A stretch of DNA of 64,000 nucleotides, from contig NZ_CP035503.1 of assembly GCF_006970865.1 (NCBI RefSeq), positions 447,001 through 511,000 of the forward strand, in the 5' to 3' direction. The notes beneath the pieces are model-generated. The model did no database searches, was not told where the DNA came from, and saw only the letters and a list, made by a program, of their open reading frames with translations. How positions within the stretch are numbered: the first letter of the stretch is position 1; the number at the start of each line of letters is the position of its first letter. This stretch comes from Rhodoferax sediminis (lineage in GTDB: Bacteria; Pseudomonadota; Gammaproteobacteria; Burkholderiales; Burkholderiaceae_C). Shown piece after piece: positions 18,696 to 28,050 of the stretch. The position numbers and the translations under genes were made by a program.

Positions 18696-21600
18696 ATGCC
18701 CCAAGGTCTCATCCGCATTCGCGGCGCGCGCCAGCACAACCTCAAAAACCTTGACCTCGACATCCGCACCGGCGAGCTGACGGTGGTGACCGGGCCGAGC
18801 GGCTCGGGCAAATCCAGCCTGGTGTTCGACACGCTGTACGCCGAAGGCCAGCGCCGTTACGTGGAAACCTTCTCCGCGTACGCGCGGCAGTTTCTGGACC
18901 GCATGGACAAGCCCGCGGTGGACAAGGTGGAGGGCGTGCCGCCGGCGATCGCCATCGACCAGACCAACCCGGTGCGCTCCTCGCGCTCCACGGTCGGCAC
19001 CATGACCGAGCTCAACGACCATCTCAAGCTGCTGTTCGCGCGCGCCGCGCAGCTGTTCGACCGCGCCACGGCGTTGCCAGTGCGGCACGATTCGCCCGAG
19101 ACCATCTACGCACAGATCCTGGAGCGCGTGGCGGCCTTCGCCGTGGATCCGCGTCTGGTGTTCACCTTCCCGGTAGAACTGCCCGCCAACACCAGCCCCG
19201 AGGAAATCGAACAATGGCTGTCGGCCAGCGGCTTCACCAAGGTGCAGGCCGAGCGGGTCGTGGGGGCTCGTAAGGTGCTCGACGTGGTGGCCGACCGCTT
19301 TCGCATCGGCAGCACCGAAAAGGCCCGCGTCGTCGAAGCCATCGAGGTGGCGCTCAAGCGCGGCAGCGGGCGGCTCAATGTGTATGTCGTGGGCTCTGAC
19401 CTCCTGTCCCCTGCCGCGTCCGGGGAAATGTGGCGCTTCTCGACCGGCCTGCACTGTCCCGAAAGCGACCTGCGCTACACCGACCCGATCCCGTCGATGT
19501 TCTCGTTCAACTCACCGGTCGGAGCCTGCGAAACCTGCCGCGGCTTTGGCCGCGTGATCGGGGTCGACTATGGCCTGGTCATCCCCAACGACAAGCTCAC
19601 GCTGCGCGCCGGTGCCATCAAGCCGATGCAGACGCCGGCCTGGCAGGAATGCCAGGACGACCTGATGCGCCACGCCGAGGCGGCCGGCATTCCGCGCGAC
19701 ACACCGTACGCCAGGCTCACGCCCGAGCACCAGCACTGGGTCATCAACGGCTCGCCGAACTGGAACGGCAAATGGAACCAGCACTGGTTCGGCGTCAAAC
19801 GCTTTTTCGAATACCTCGAAACCAAGTCGTACAAGATGCACATTCGCGTGCTGCTGTCCAAGTACCGCAGCTACACGCGCTGCGACACCTGCGGTGGCGC
19901 TCGCCTCAAGCTGGAGAGCCTGCTGTGGCGCATCGGCAGCAAGCTTGACGCCGATGCGGTGCTGGAACCGTCCAGGCGTTTCATGCCGCAAGGCGTGGCC
20001 TGGTCGCGCGCGCAGCTCGAAGCGCTGCCCGGACTGTGCCTGCACGATTTGATGCTGCTGCCGATCGACCGGTTGCGGCGCTTTTTCGACCGCATGACGC
20101 TCGACCCTTCCAGTCATGCCAGCGCGGGTGATACCCAGGCGCTCAAGCTGCTGTATGAAGAAATCACCACGCGCCTCAAGTACCTCTGCGATGTCGGCAT
20201 TGGCTATCTGACGCTGGACCGGCAGAGCCGCACGCTGTCGGGCGGCGAGGTGCAGCGCATCAACCTGACGACCGCGCTGGGCACCTCGCTGGTCAACACG
20301 CTGTTTGTGCTGGACGAGCCCAGCATCGGCCTGCACCCGCGCGACATGCACCGCATCATCGAGGCCATGCAGCGGCTGCGCGATGCCGGCAACACGCTGG
20401 TGGTGGTGGAGCACGACCCGGCCGTGATGCTGGCGGCCGACCGCATGATCGACATGGGCCCGGGCCCGGGCGAGCGCGGCGGCCAGATCGTGTTCGATGG
20501 CACCACCGAAGAACTCCGGCACGCCGACACCCTGACCGGCGCCTACCTGGGCGGGCGCAAGCAGGTCGGCATGGGCTTCAAGCGCATGGTGCTAGATGCC
20601 ACGCCGCGCCTTATCCTGGAAGGCGCGCGCGAGCACAACCTGGACAACGTCAGCGTCGAGTTTCCGCTGCAGCGCCTGGTCTGTGTCACGGGCGTCAGCG
20701 GCTCGGGCAAGTCCACGCTGATCCAGGACGTGCTGGCGCCGGCCCTGTTGCGCCACTTTGGCAAATCGACCGAATCGGCAGGCCTGCACGACCGCCTGCT
20801 GGGCGCCGACCATCTGAGCGAGGTGGTGTTCGTCGACCAGTCGCCGATCGGCAAGACCGCGCGCTCCAACCCGGCCAGCTATGTGGGCGCCTGGGACACG
20901 GTGCGCGAGCTGTTTGCCAACGCGGCGCTGTCGCGCCAGCGCGGCTACACGGCCTCGAAGTTCAGCTTCAACAGCGGCGATGGCCGCTGCCCGACCTGCG
21001 GCGGCTCCGGCTTCGAGCACGTGGAGATGCAGTTCCTGTCCGACGTCTACCTGCGCTGCCCGGACTGCGACGGCAAGCGCTACCGGCCCGAGATTCTGGA
21101 GGTCACGATCGAGCGCCCTTCGACAGGCTCAGGACAGACCAGGAGCATGAATGTGGCCGACGTGCTGGACCTGACCGTCAGCGAAGCGGCGACTTTGTTT
21201 GCCACCGACCGCGACGTGATCCGCGCGCTGCAGCCGATTGTCGATGTGGGGCTCGAGTACGTGAAGCTGGGACAGCCGGTGCCGACGCTGTCGGGCGGCG
21301 AGGCGCAGCGCCTCAAGCTGGCCGGGTTCCTCGCAGAGGCCGCCAGGAGCGCCAGCGCCAGCCGGCAGCCTATGGCCCGGCGCGGCACGCTGTTCCTGTT
21401 CGACGAGCCGACCACCGGGCTGCATTTCGATGACATCGCCAAGCTCATGCGCGCGCTGCGCAAGCTGCTCGATGCGGGCCATTCGCTGGTTGTGATCGAG
21501 CACAACCTGGACGTGATCCGTGCCAGCGACTGGCTCATCGACATGGGGCCGGAAGGCGGCGACGCGGGCGGGCGCATCGTCGCCGTGGGAACACCCGAGG

Positions 21601-24506
21601 AGGTGCGCCTGCATCCCACCTCGCATACCGGCAAGGCGCTGCGCGATTACGAGCGCTCCCTCGGGCTCGGCGCGCACACGGCCGAAGAGGGCGTGCCGCT
21701 GCAGACCCTGGTGCGCGCGCGCCGCGCCCGCGTTGCCAGCGACGACGCGATCCAGATCGTCAACGCCCGCGAGCACAACCTCAAGAGCCTGTCGGTGAAT
21801 ATTCCGCGCGGCAAGTTCAGCGTGGTCACGGGGGTCAGCGGCTCGGGCAAGTCCACGCTGGCATTCGATATCCTGTTTAACGAAGGTCAGCGCCGCTACC
21901 TCGAATCGCTCAACGCCTATGCGCGCTCCATCGTGCAGCCCGCCGGCCGGCCCGAGGTGGATGCGGTGTACGGCATTCCGCCCACGGTGGCGATCGAGCA
22001 GCGCCTGTCGCGCGGCGGACGCAAGAGCACGGTCGGCACCACCACCGAGGTCTGGCACTTTTTGCGCCTGCTGTACGTCAAGCTCGGGGTGCAGCACTGC
22101 ATTCACGATGGCGCCGCCGTGGCGCCGCAAACGCCCGACAGCATTGCCGCACAGCTGCTCACAAGCTTTCGCGGCCAGCACATCGGCCTGCTCGCGCCGC
22201 TGGTGCTGAACCGCAAGGGCGTCTACACCGAGCTGGCCGACTGGGCGCGCCCGCGCGGCTACACGCATCTGCGGGTCGATGGCAACTTTCTGCCCACCAC
22301 CGGCTTTCCGCGCATCGACCGCTTCAAGGAACACACCATCGAACTGCCGGTTGCCAGCCTCGATGTGGCGCCCGAGAACGAGGCGCTGCTGCGCCAGGCG
22401 CTGGCCACGGCGCTGGAGCACGGCAAGGGCGTGGTGCATGTGCTGAGCGGTCTTACGGGGCTGCGCGCCGCCATGATGGCCGGCACGCCGACGGCCGAGA
22501 TCGGCCGGCTGGAGGCTTTCTCCACCAAGCGCGCCTGCCCGGTCTGCGCGACCTCCTACGCGGAGCTCGATCCGCGTCTTTTCTCCTACAACAGCAAGCA
22601 TGGCTGGTGCCCCGACTGCGTTGGCACCGGCGTGCGGCTCACATCGGCGCAACGCAAGGTGTTCGACGACTCGGTGCATGACGACGACAACAAGGGGCGC
22701 GAACGCACCTTCGCCGAGCCCGAGCTGGAGGACGTGGTGGACGAGACCTGTCCGACCTGCCACGGCACGCGCCTGAACGCCACGGCGCGCGCCGTGCTGT
22801 TCGGAGCGGGGCCGGCCCTTCGCCCCGGCGTTGCCATCACCGACATCGCCCGCCTCTCGGTCACCGATGTGCGCCGCTGGATCGAGGGCCTGGCGGCGGT
22901 GGGGCGCATGACTCAGCGGGAGAAAGATATCGCGCGCGACCTGCTCCCCGAGATCAAAAGCCGCCTCGAATTCCTCGAAGAGGTGGGCCTGGGCTACCTC
23001 ACGCTGGACCGCGGCGCGCCCACGCTCAGCGGCGGCGAGGCCCAGCGCATCCGGCTCGCGGCCCAGCTCGGCAGCAACCTGCAGGGCGTGTGCTATGTAC
23101 TCGACGAGCCGACTATCGGTCTGCACGCGCGCGACAACCAGATCCTGCTGAACGCCCTGCACAAGCTCGGCGACAAGGGCAATACGCTGGTGGTGGTCGA
23201 GCACGACGAGGACACCATTCGCCGCGCCGACCACATCATCGACATCGGCCCGAGTGCTGGCAAGCGCGGTGGTCGGCTGGTGGCCGAAGGTTCGGTCGCC
23301 GACATCGAAGCGGCCGCCGATTCGCAAACCGGCCGCTACCTGCGCCACGCGATGGAACATCCGCTGCACCCCAGGCGCGCAGTCGATGTACCCGAATCTC
23401 TTCGTTGGCTCACTGTGCAAGGCGCCAACCTGCACAACCTGCAAGACGTCAACGTCGCCATCCCGCTGCAGCGCCTGGTCGCCATCACCGGCGTCAGCGG
23501 CTCGGGCAAGTCCACGCTGGCGCGCGACGTGCTGCTGACCAATGTACAGGCCGCCGTGGCCCAGCGCGCCACGCGGGCCGGGCGCGAGGCGAGCGACGCC
23601 GGCAAGCATCCAGTCTGGATCGGCTGCAGCGGCGTGGGCGGCTTTGAGTCGGTGGACCGCGTGCTCGAAGTGGACCAGACCCCCATCGGCAAGACCCCGC
23701 GCAGCTGCCCGGCCACCTACATCGGTTTCTGGGACACCATCCGCAAGCTGTTTGCCGAGACGCTGGAGGCGCGTGCACGCGGCTACGCGGCCAACCGCTT
23801 CAGCTTCAACACCGGCGAGGGCCGCTGCGCCGGCTGCGAAGGCCAGGGCATCCGCACCATCGCGATGAGCTTCCTGCCCGACGTCAAGGTGCTGTGCGAA
23901 ACCTGCCACGGCGCGCGCTTCAACCCCGAGACGCTGGCGGTGACCTGGCGTGGCAAGAGCATTGGCGACGTGCTGCAGATGGAGGTGGACGAGGCGGTCG
24001 ACTTCTTTGCCGCCATGCCCAACATCAGCCATCCGCTGCAACTGCTGAAAGACGTGGGCTTGGGTTACCTCACGCTCGGCCAGCCATCGCCCACACTCAG
24101 CGGCGGCGAGACCCAGCGCATCAAGCTGGTGACCGAACTCAGCAAGGTGCGCGACGACATCACGCGGCGCGGCCAGAAGGCGCCGCACACGCTGTACGTG
24201 CTGGACGAGCCCACCGTGGGCCTGCACATGGCCGACGTGGAAAAGCTCATCCATGTGCTGCACCGGCTGGTGGGCGGCGGCCATAGCGTGCTGGTGATCG
24301 AGCACGACCTCGACGTGATCGCCGAGGCCGACTGGATCATCGACCTGGGTCCCGAAGGTGGCGACGCGGGCGGCCGTATCGTCGCCGCGGCGCCACCGCA
24401 GGAGGTGGTGCGGCTCGGTACGCACACGGGCGTGGCGCTGGCGCCGGTGCTGCGCCCGCAGCGCGAGAGTTATCAACAAAATCGGCATGAGGCCCTTATG
24501 AAATAA
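18696..24506 (+). CDS. uvrA: Double-length excinuclease ABC subunit UvrA (tandem fusion)
   Basis: 1936 residues, about twice a normal UvrA (940-ish), made of two head-to-tail UvrA-like protomers. Four ABC ATPase sites are visible: Walker A at about residues 34, 666, 1045 and 1599 (GPSGSGKSS or GVSGSGKST) and signatures [32 protein letters not shown]. The zinc finger of the second half-site is intact in both protomers (CPTC...CPDC; CAGC...CETC). The first zinc site is intact in protomer 2 (CPVC...CPDC) but protomer 1 has HCPESD in place of CxxC. It recognises bulky DNA damage or an unknown ligand; many bacteria with this form also keep a standard uvrA, so it may be an accessory version. Residues about 808-818 ([11 protein letters not shown]) come from a different repeat, and the C-terminal residues plus stop from a 60-bp repeat copy. 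Confidence 0.93.
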   Translation: MPQGLIRIRGARQHNLKNLDLDIRTGELTVVTGPSGSGKSSLVFDTLYAEGQRRYVETFSAYARQFLDRMDKPAVDKVEGVPPAIAIDQTNPVRSSRSTVGTMTELNDHLKLLFARAAQLFDRATALPVRHDSPETIYAQILERVAAFAVDPRLVFTFPVELPANTSPEEIEQWLSASGFTKVQAERVVGARKVLDVVADRFRIGSTEKARVVEAIEVALKRGSGRLNVYVVGSDLLSPAASGEMWRFSTGLHCPESDLRYTDPIPSMFSFNSPVGACETCRGFGRVIGVDYGLVIPNDKLTLRAGAIKPMQTPAWQECQDDLMRHAEAAGIPRDTPYARLTPEHQHWVINGSPNWNGKWNQHWFGVKRFFEYLETKSYKMHIRVLLSKYRSYTRCDTCGGARLKLESLLWRIGSKLDADAVLEPSRRFMPQGVAWSRAQLEALPGLCLHDLMLLPIDRLRRFFDRMTLDPSSHASAGDTQALKLLYEEITTRLKYLCDVGIGYLTLDRQSRTLSGGEVQRINLTTALGTSLVNTLFVLDEPSIGLHPRDMHRIIEAMQRLRDAGNTLVVVEHDPAVMLAADRMIDMGPGPGERGGQIVFDGTTEELRHADTLTGAYLGGRKQVGMGFKRMVLDATPRLILEGAREHNLDNVSVEFPLQRLVCVTGVSGSGKSTLIQDVLAPALLRHFGKSTESAGLHDRLLGADHLSEVVFVDQSPIGKTARSNPASYVGAWDTVRELFANAALSRQRGYTASKFSFNSGDGRCPTCGGSGFEHVEMQFLSDVYLRCPDCDGKRYRPEILEVTIERPSTGSGQTRSMNVADVLDLTVSEAATLFATDRDVIRALQPIVDVGLEYVKLGQPVPTLSGGEAQRLKLAGFLAEAARSASASRQPMARRGTLFLFDEPTTGLHFDDIAKLMRALRKLLDAGHSLVVIEHNLDVIRASDWLIDMGPEGGDAGGRIVAVGTPEEVRLHPTSHTGKALRDYERSLGLGAHTAEEGVPLQTLVRARRARVASDDAIQIVNAREHNLKSLSVNIPRGKFSVVTGVSGSGKSTLAFDILFNEGQRRYLESLNAYARSIVQPAGRPEVDAVYGIPPTVAIEQRLSRGGRKSTVGTTTEVWHFLRLLYVKLGVQHCIHDGAAVAPQTPDSIAAQLLTSFRGQHIGLLAPLVLNRKGVYTELADWARPRGYTHLRVDGNFLPTTGFPRIDRFKEHTIELPVASLDVAPENEALLRQALATALEHGKGVVHVLSGLTGLRAAMMAGTPTAEIGRLEAFSTKRACPVCATSYAELDPRLFSYNSKHGWCPDCVGTGVRLTSAQRKVFDDSVHDDDNKGRERTFAEPELEDVVDETCPTCHGTRLNATARAVLFGAGPALRPGVAITDIARLSVTDVRRWIEGLAAVGRMTQREKDIARDLLPEIKSRLEFLEEVGLGYLTLDRGAPTLSGGEAQRIRLAAQLGSNLQGVCYVLDEPTIGLHARDNQILLNALHKLGDKGNTLVVVEHDEDTIRRADHIIDIGPSAGKRGGRLVAEGSVADIEAAADSQTGRYLRHAMEHPLHPRRAVDVPESLRWLTVQGANLHNLQDVNVAIPLQRLVAITGVSGSGKSTLARDVLLTNVQAAVAQRATRAGREASDAGKHPVWIGCSGVGGFESVDRVLEVDQTPIGKTPRSCPATYIGFWDTIRKLFAETLEARARGYAANRFSFNTGEGRCAGCEGQGIRTIAMSFLPDVKVLCETCHGARFNPETLAVTWRGKSIGDVLQMEVDEAVDFFAAMPNISHPLQLLKDVGLGYLTLGQPSPTLSGGETQRIKLVTELSKVRDDITRRGQKAPHTLYVLDEPTVGLHMADVEKLIHVLHRLVGGGHSVLVIEHDLDVIAEADWIIDLGPEGGDAGGRIVAAAPPQEVVRLGTHTGVALAPVLRPQRESYQQNRHEALMK
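21115..21150 (+). repeat. CCTTCGACAGGCTCAGGA-type repeat inside uvrA
   Basis: The stretch CCCTTCGACAGGCTCAGGAC matches, from memory, a short repeat common in beta- and gammaproteobacterial genomes. Here it is translated as [11 protein letters not shown] at a point where UvrA proteins have a short loop after the zinc finger (between EVTIE and [10 protein letters not shown]), so it looks like an in-frame insertion. Confidence 0.7.
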
Positions 24507-24533
24507 GCGCAGTGCGCTATCAATTCAGAAGCG
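24474..24533 (-). repeat. 60-bp dispersed repeat, copy 4 (3' end of uvrA)
   Basis: On the minus strand: CGCTTCTGAATTG, core ATAGC, 20 bases, GGGCC, then a T-rich end. It spans the uvrA stop at 24504-24506 and provides the last ten or so codons of UvrA and the stop. Confidence 0.8.
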
Positions 24534-24540
24534 AACCGAG

Positions 24541-25587
24541 ATGCTGACCCTCTACAACGACCAGCACGCCCTGCACCATGGCAAGACCGAAATGTTCCGC
24601 GGCGAACTCGTGCCGTGCTTCGAAGTACCGGCGCGTGCCGACTACGTGCTGCAGGAACTCAAGCGGCGCGGCCTCGGCACGATCGAGGCGCCGGGCGCGT
24701 TCGATGACGCGGCCATCACGCGCGTGCATGCGCCGCGCTACATCGAGTTTTTGCGGCTCGCCTGGGCTGAGTGGGTCGCGCTCGACCCGGCCAACGCGCA
24801 GCGCGATGCGCTGCCCTCGTACTGGCCCATCCGCGGTTTTCGCAGCGACGTGTTGCCCGCCAGTTTTGCGGCACGCATGGGCCTGTTCTCTTTCGACGCG
24901 GGCACGCCACTGACCGCGGGCACCTGGGCCGCCGCGCGCGCTGGCGCCGCCTGCGCGTTCACGGCCGCACGGCGCCTGCTGCAAGGCGAGCGCGCGACCT
25001 TTGCGCTTACCCGTCCGCCCGGCCACCATGCGGGCGCCGACTTCTTTGGCGGCTACTGCTTTCTGAACAACGCGGCAATCGCGGCGCAAACCCTGCGCGA
25101 TGCGGGCGTGCAGCGCGTCGCGGTGCTCGACATCGACTACCACCACGGCAACGGCACGCAGGCGATCTTCTACGAGCGCGCCGACGTGCAGTTCACCAGC
25201 ATTCACGGCGACCCGCACACCGAGTATCCGTACTACCTGGGCTATGCCGACGAGCGCGGTGCCGGCGCCGGGCTCGGCTTCAACCACAACCTGCCGCTGG
25301 CGCGCGGCAGCGACTTTTCCGCATGGCGCGCCGCCCTGCACACAGCGCTGCAGGGCGTTGCCGCCGTCAAGCCCGGCGCGCTGGTAGTCTCGCTCGGGCT
25401 CGACACCTTCGTGGGCGACCCGATCTCGGGCTTCACGCTGCAAAGCGCGGACTACCTGCAGGTCGGCGCCGATCTGGCGCGCGCGGGCCTGCCCACCGTG
25501 TTCGTCTTCGAGGGCGGCTACGCGGTGGCAGAGGTCGGCGTCAATGCGGTCAATGTGCTCGAAGGGTTCGCGCAGGCGGCTGGCTGA
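24541..25587 (+). CDS. Histone deacetylase-like amidohydrolase
   Basis: 348 residues of the HDAC/acetylpolyamine amidohydrolase/acetoin-utilisation superfamily: Zn-dependent removal of acetyl groups from small amines or proteins. Visible active-site elements are RPPGHHAGADFFGGYCF (tandem His), the zinc ligands in LDIDYHHGNGT (Asp and His), the second Asp in SLGLDTFVGDP, and the GGYAV Tyr loop near the C-terminus. Starts 34 bases after uvrA on the same strand and may be co-transcribed. Bacterial members commonly act on acetylated polyamines; the substrate here is not determined. It ends 9 bases from the convergent DUF1016 gene, where the laterally acquired island begins. Confidence 0.9.
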   Translation: MLTLYNDQHALHHGKTEMFRGELVPCFEVPARADYVLQELKRRGLGTIEAPGAFDDAAITRVHAPRYIEFLRLAWAEWVALDPANAQRDALPSYWPIRGFRSDVLPASFAARMGLFSFDAGTPLTAGTWAAARAGAACAFTAARRLLQGERATFALTRPPGHHAGADFFGGYCFLNNAAIAAQTLRDAGVQRVAVLDIDYHHGNGTQAIFYERADVQFTSIHGDPHTEYPYYLGYADERGAGAGLGFNHNLPLARGSDFSAWRAALHTALQGVAAVKPGALVVSLGLDTFVGDPISGFTLQSADYLQVGADLARAGLPTVFVFEGGYAVAEVGVNAVNVLEGFAQAAG

Positions 25588-25596
25588 AACCTCAAG

Positions 25597-26700
25597 TCAA
25601 ACAGGTCCGCCGCCCAGTTCCTGTTCAATCTGCTCGATGCTGGGCAGTTTCGACGCCAGTTCGGCCGGCAGCGCGCGGGTCAGCTCGAAGGTGGAGATGC
25701 CAATTGGCTTGTCCACGCCGCGCAGGGCATACTCGGCAATGACTTCGTTTTGCTGCTGGCACAGGATCAGTCCGATAGTCGGCGCATCTTGCGTGTGCCT
25801 GAGCACATCATCCACCACGCTGCAATAGAAGTTCATCTTGCCGGCGTATTCCGGCTTGAACGCGCCGCGCTTGAGCTCTATGACGATGTAGCACCGCAGC
25901 CGCAAGTGATAGAACAGCAGGTCGATGTAAAAGTCCTGCTCGCCAACCGCCACGTGGTACTGGCGCCCGACAAAGGCGAATCCCTGTCCCAGTTCCAGCA
26001 GGAATTTTTCCAGATGCCGGATCAGCCCGGTTTCCAATTCCCGCTCGTGGAACGGCTCTTCTAACGTCAGGAAGTCGAACAGGTAGGGGTCTTTCAGGGT
26101 TTGCTGCACCAGATCAGACTGCGGCGGTGGCAACCGCAGCGCGAAGTTGCTGGTCGTCTTGCCTTGGCGTGCGTGGGCGCTCGTCTCGATCTGCATTTGC
26201 AAGACACTGCGGCTCCAGCCTTGGGCCAGGGTTGCCTGCATGTACCACCTGCGTGTTGCTGCATCCTTGATCTTCTCCATCAGCAGCAGGTGGTGTCCCC
26301 ATGGGATGGACGCAAGCAATTCGGCCGGGAAAAGTGCCACGGGCTGTGGCACTTTTCCAGCCGATTCAATTTGTGCCACGGCTTGTGGCACAAATTGCAG
26401 CGCGGGATACTCGCGGTAAAACGCCAGCATGCGCTTGATATTGCGCTCCGAGAACCCTTTGACTTCGGGCAACTCGTTGCGAATATCCCGCGCCAGTCTG
26501 GGGATGACCGCGGCGCCCCAGCCTTTAAGCTTCTGCCGCGCATCCAGCATCTGGCCAATCTCCCAATACAGGCGAATCAGCTCGGCATTGACGGCCAGCA
26601 TCGCCCGTGTCTGGGCCTGCCCGATGCGCTGCTTAATGTCGGCCAGCAGCGCGGGGTAATGCGATGGGGGGACTGGTTGATTCATTCTGATATCTGCCAT
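25597..26700 (-). CDS. DUF1016 (YhcG-type) PD-(D/E)XK nuclease-like protein
   Basis: 367 residues. The N-terminal DUF1016 domain (about 10-155; RLYWEIGQML, GFSERNIKRMLAFYREYP) is a predicted DNA-binding region. The C-terminal domain (about 195-345) has the nuclease core FYIDLLFYHLRLRCYIVIEL with D...ExK (IELKRGAFKPEYAGKMNFY). Such proteins occur in restriction and other mobile defence islands. The predicted activity is DNA cleavage; it has not been assigned a definite system. It is last of a minus-strand set (helicase, remnant, SIR2, DUF1016), 21 bases from the SIR2 stop. Residues about 101-124 are encoded by two adjacent perfect palindromes and lie between the two conserved blocks, where homologues vary. 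Confidence 0.85.
   Translation of the reverse strand: MADIRMNQPVPPSHYPALLADIKQRIGQAQTRAMLAVNAELIRLYWEIGQMLDARQKLKGWGAAVIPRLARDIRNELPEVKGFSERNIKRMLAFYREYPALQFVPQAVAQIESAGKVPQPVALFPAELLASIPWGHHLLLMEKIKDAATRRWYMQATLAQGWSRSVLQMQIETSAHARQGKTTSNFALRLPPPQSDLVQQTLKDPYLFDFLTLEEPFHERELETGLIRHLEKFLLELGQGFAFVGRQYHVAVGEQDFYIDLLFYHLRLRCYIVIELKRGAFKPEYAGKMNFYCSVVDDVLRHTQDAPTIGLILCQQQNEVIAEYALRGVDKPIGISTFELTRALPAELASKLPSIEQIEQELGGGPV
26328..26397. repeat. Two adjacent perfect palindromes inside the DUF1016 gene
   Basis: Arms GGAAAAGTGCCAC (26328-26340) and GTGGCACTTTTCC (26346-26358), loop GGGCT; then arms CAATTTGTGCCAC (26367-26379) and GTGGCACAAATTG (26385-26397), loop GGCTT. Both share the core GTGCCAC...GTGGCAC. 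They encode the repeating peptides VPQAVAQI and VPQPVALF. Confidence 0.9.
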
Positions 26701-26721
26701 TCAGTCAGGTTACGTCAGCTA

Positions 26722-28050
26722 TCAGGCATCGCCAAAAAGTTTGGCCACATCAACTTGGTCTGCCCTAGCTGCAATCAACCTGACTTTCCTAGCCTGCCGG
26801 CAATCCAGTCCTTGCACCTTGCAATGCGAGTACTGACTGGCAGCCGTGCCGAATACCTTCTCCATCCGCTGCAGAAAATAGTCTGTGGTCGCTTCCGGTG
26901 CGATGACGTCGACATGACGGTCAGGGTGTACCCGCAAGATGTCATTGAAATGCTCGTCAGCATTGTTGAATGAGTAGCCCACTACAACAATATGCTTCGC
27001 CGCCTTGATCCAGTCAGACGCTTCGCTCCAAAGGGTGATGTACTTATGGGACAACATTGGTTTGAGGCGCAAGGGTGGGACCAGTGCAGGGATGACGTGG
27101 CGCTGCAGGCGTATGTCTTCATTTTTGACATCGATATTGGGGGCAATCTGCTCACGGATGAACGTGGCGGGATCAAGGGTCAGGATTCCCTCAATAGGCA
27201 GCAGGTCCCGCGTGTCCATGCGAACGTACTCAGCCAATCCACCATGGAAATACACTGTGCGCCCGTCGGTCAATTGCTCTTTCAGGAATGAGGTGTAGTT
27301 GAGCGTGATAGCACGTACGGTGTGGGGCAGATGGCCGTAGAAGGGCAAGACCTGGTCCGCATGCGCTTCAAGAACCTCCTTCTGACGAGCAACCAAAAAG
27401 GCCCACAATGCCCACGCGATGTAGAGATAGTTCTTAATGTCTGCCGTTTTATCGTTGTAAAAGCCCAGAAACTTCTCAATCAGCAGGGTTTCAATGTTGA
27501 GCATGTCAGCGCCCAGCGCCGCGGCCACCTCATGCCGATCACCACTGAGTCCCAGCTTCAGCGTGCGTTTGAGCACTGCTTTGAAGGTGTCCGACAAAGA
27601 CAGTTTGTGGATGTCCAGAATCGAATCGCTATCGATCAAATCGTCTGCGTCTTTCGGGAACACTTCGCGAATGAGCGCCGTTGTTTCATCGTCCAGTTGG
27701 CTGTGCTCTGCGATGGTCGCCAGCTTGTTGAACAGCCGAATGATCAGATCACCGTGCTTTCGCACGTCGGCCTTGTCGGCGGGCAGCGTGGCAATGGCTT
27801 CGTGCACCCGCTGAACCATGGCTTTTTGCTCGTGCGCTTCCCGCGTTGCAATCTTGTCTACCGCGCGCGCGATCATGTAGTTAAAGCTGAATCGCAGGCC
27901 CGGCAACATTTCACGCAAGGCGTCGTCTACCGGTTTTCCGGGTCCATCCAGGTAGCGCGTAACATCCGCAAGCAATGTATTTGCCAACGGGAAGTCGATA
28001 CCGGTCGTGCGGTCCACGCCCGCACCCAAAATCAACAAGTGGTCCGTCAT
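26722..28050 (-). CDS. SIR2-like domain protein (putative NAD-binding defence effector)
   Basis: 442 residues. The N-terminal ILGAGVDRTTGIDFPLANTL resembles the NAD-binding GAG/GI-PL loop of SIR2 proteins. TLNYTSFLK, YFHGGL and the late VVGYSFNNADEHF match further SIR2-core segments. SIR2 proteins in defence islands (for example in Thoeris or with prokaryotic Argonaute) deplete NAD on infection; whether this one does is inference. The ATG at 28050 has a near-perfect AGGAGG 8 bases upstream; the in-frame TTG at 28053 is less likely. A remnant ORF ends 21 bases before it, so it was probably translationally linked to a gene now mostly lost. Base composition is noticeably more AT-rich than the chromosomal neighbours, suggesting transfer. 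Confidence 0.8.
   Translation of the reverse strand: MTDHLLILGAGVDRTTGIDFPLANTLLADVTRYLDGPGKPVDDALREMLPGLRFSFNYMIARAVDKIATREAHEQKAMVQRVHEAIATLPADKADVRKHGDLIIRLFNKLATIAEHSQLDDETTALIREVFPKDADDLIDSDSILDIHKLSLSDTFKAVLKRTLKLGLSGDRHEVAAALGADMLNIETLLIEKFLGFYNDKTADIKNYLYIAWALWAFLVARQKEVLEAHADQVLPFYGHLPHTVRAITLNYTSFLKEQLTDGRTVYFHGGLAEYVRMDTRDLLPIEGILTLDPATFIREQIAPNIDVKNEDIRLQRHVIPALVPPLRLKPMLSHKYITLWSEASDWIKAAKHIVVVGYSFNNADEHFNDILRVHPDRHVDVIAPEATTDYFLQRMEKVFGTAASQYSHCKVQGLDCRQARKVRLIAARADQVDVAKLFGDA

Noticed and set aside
21129..24488. Minus-strand open frame of 1119 codons over the second half of uvrA
   Set aside because: Antisense to four well-defined UvrA motifs; such long shadows are common in GC-rich repeats of ABC domains.
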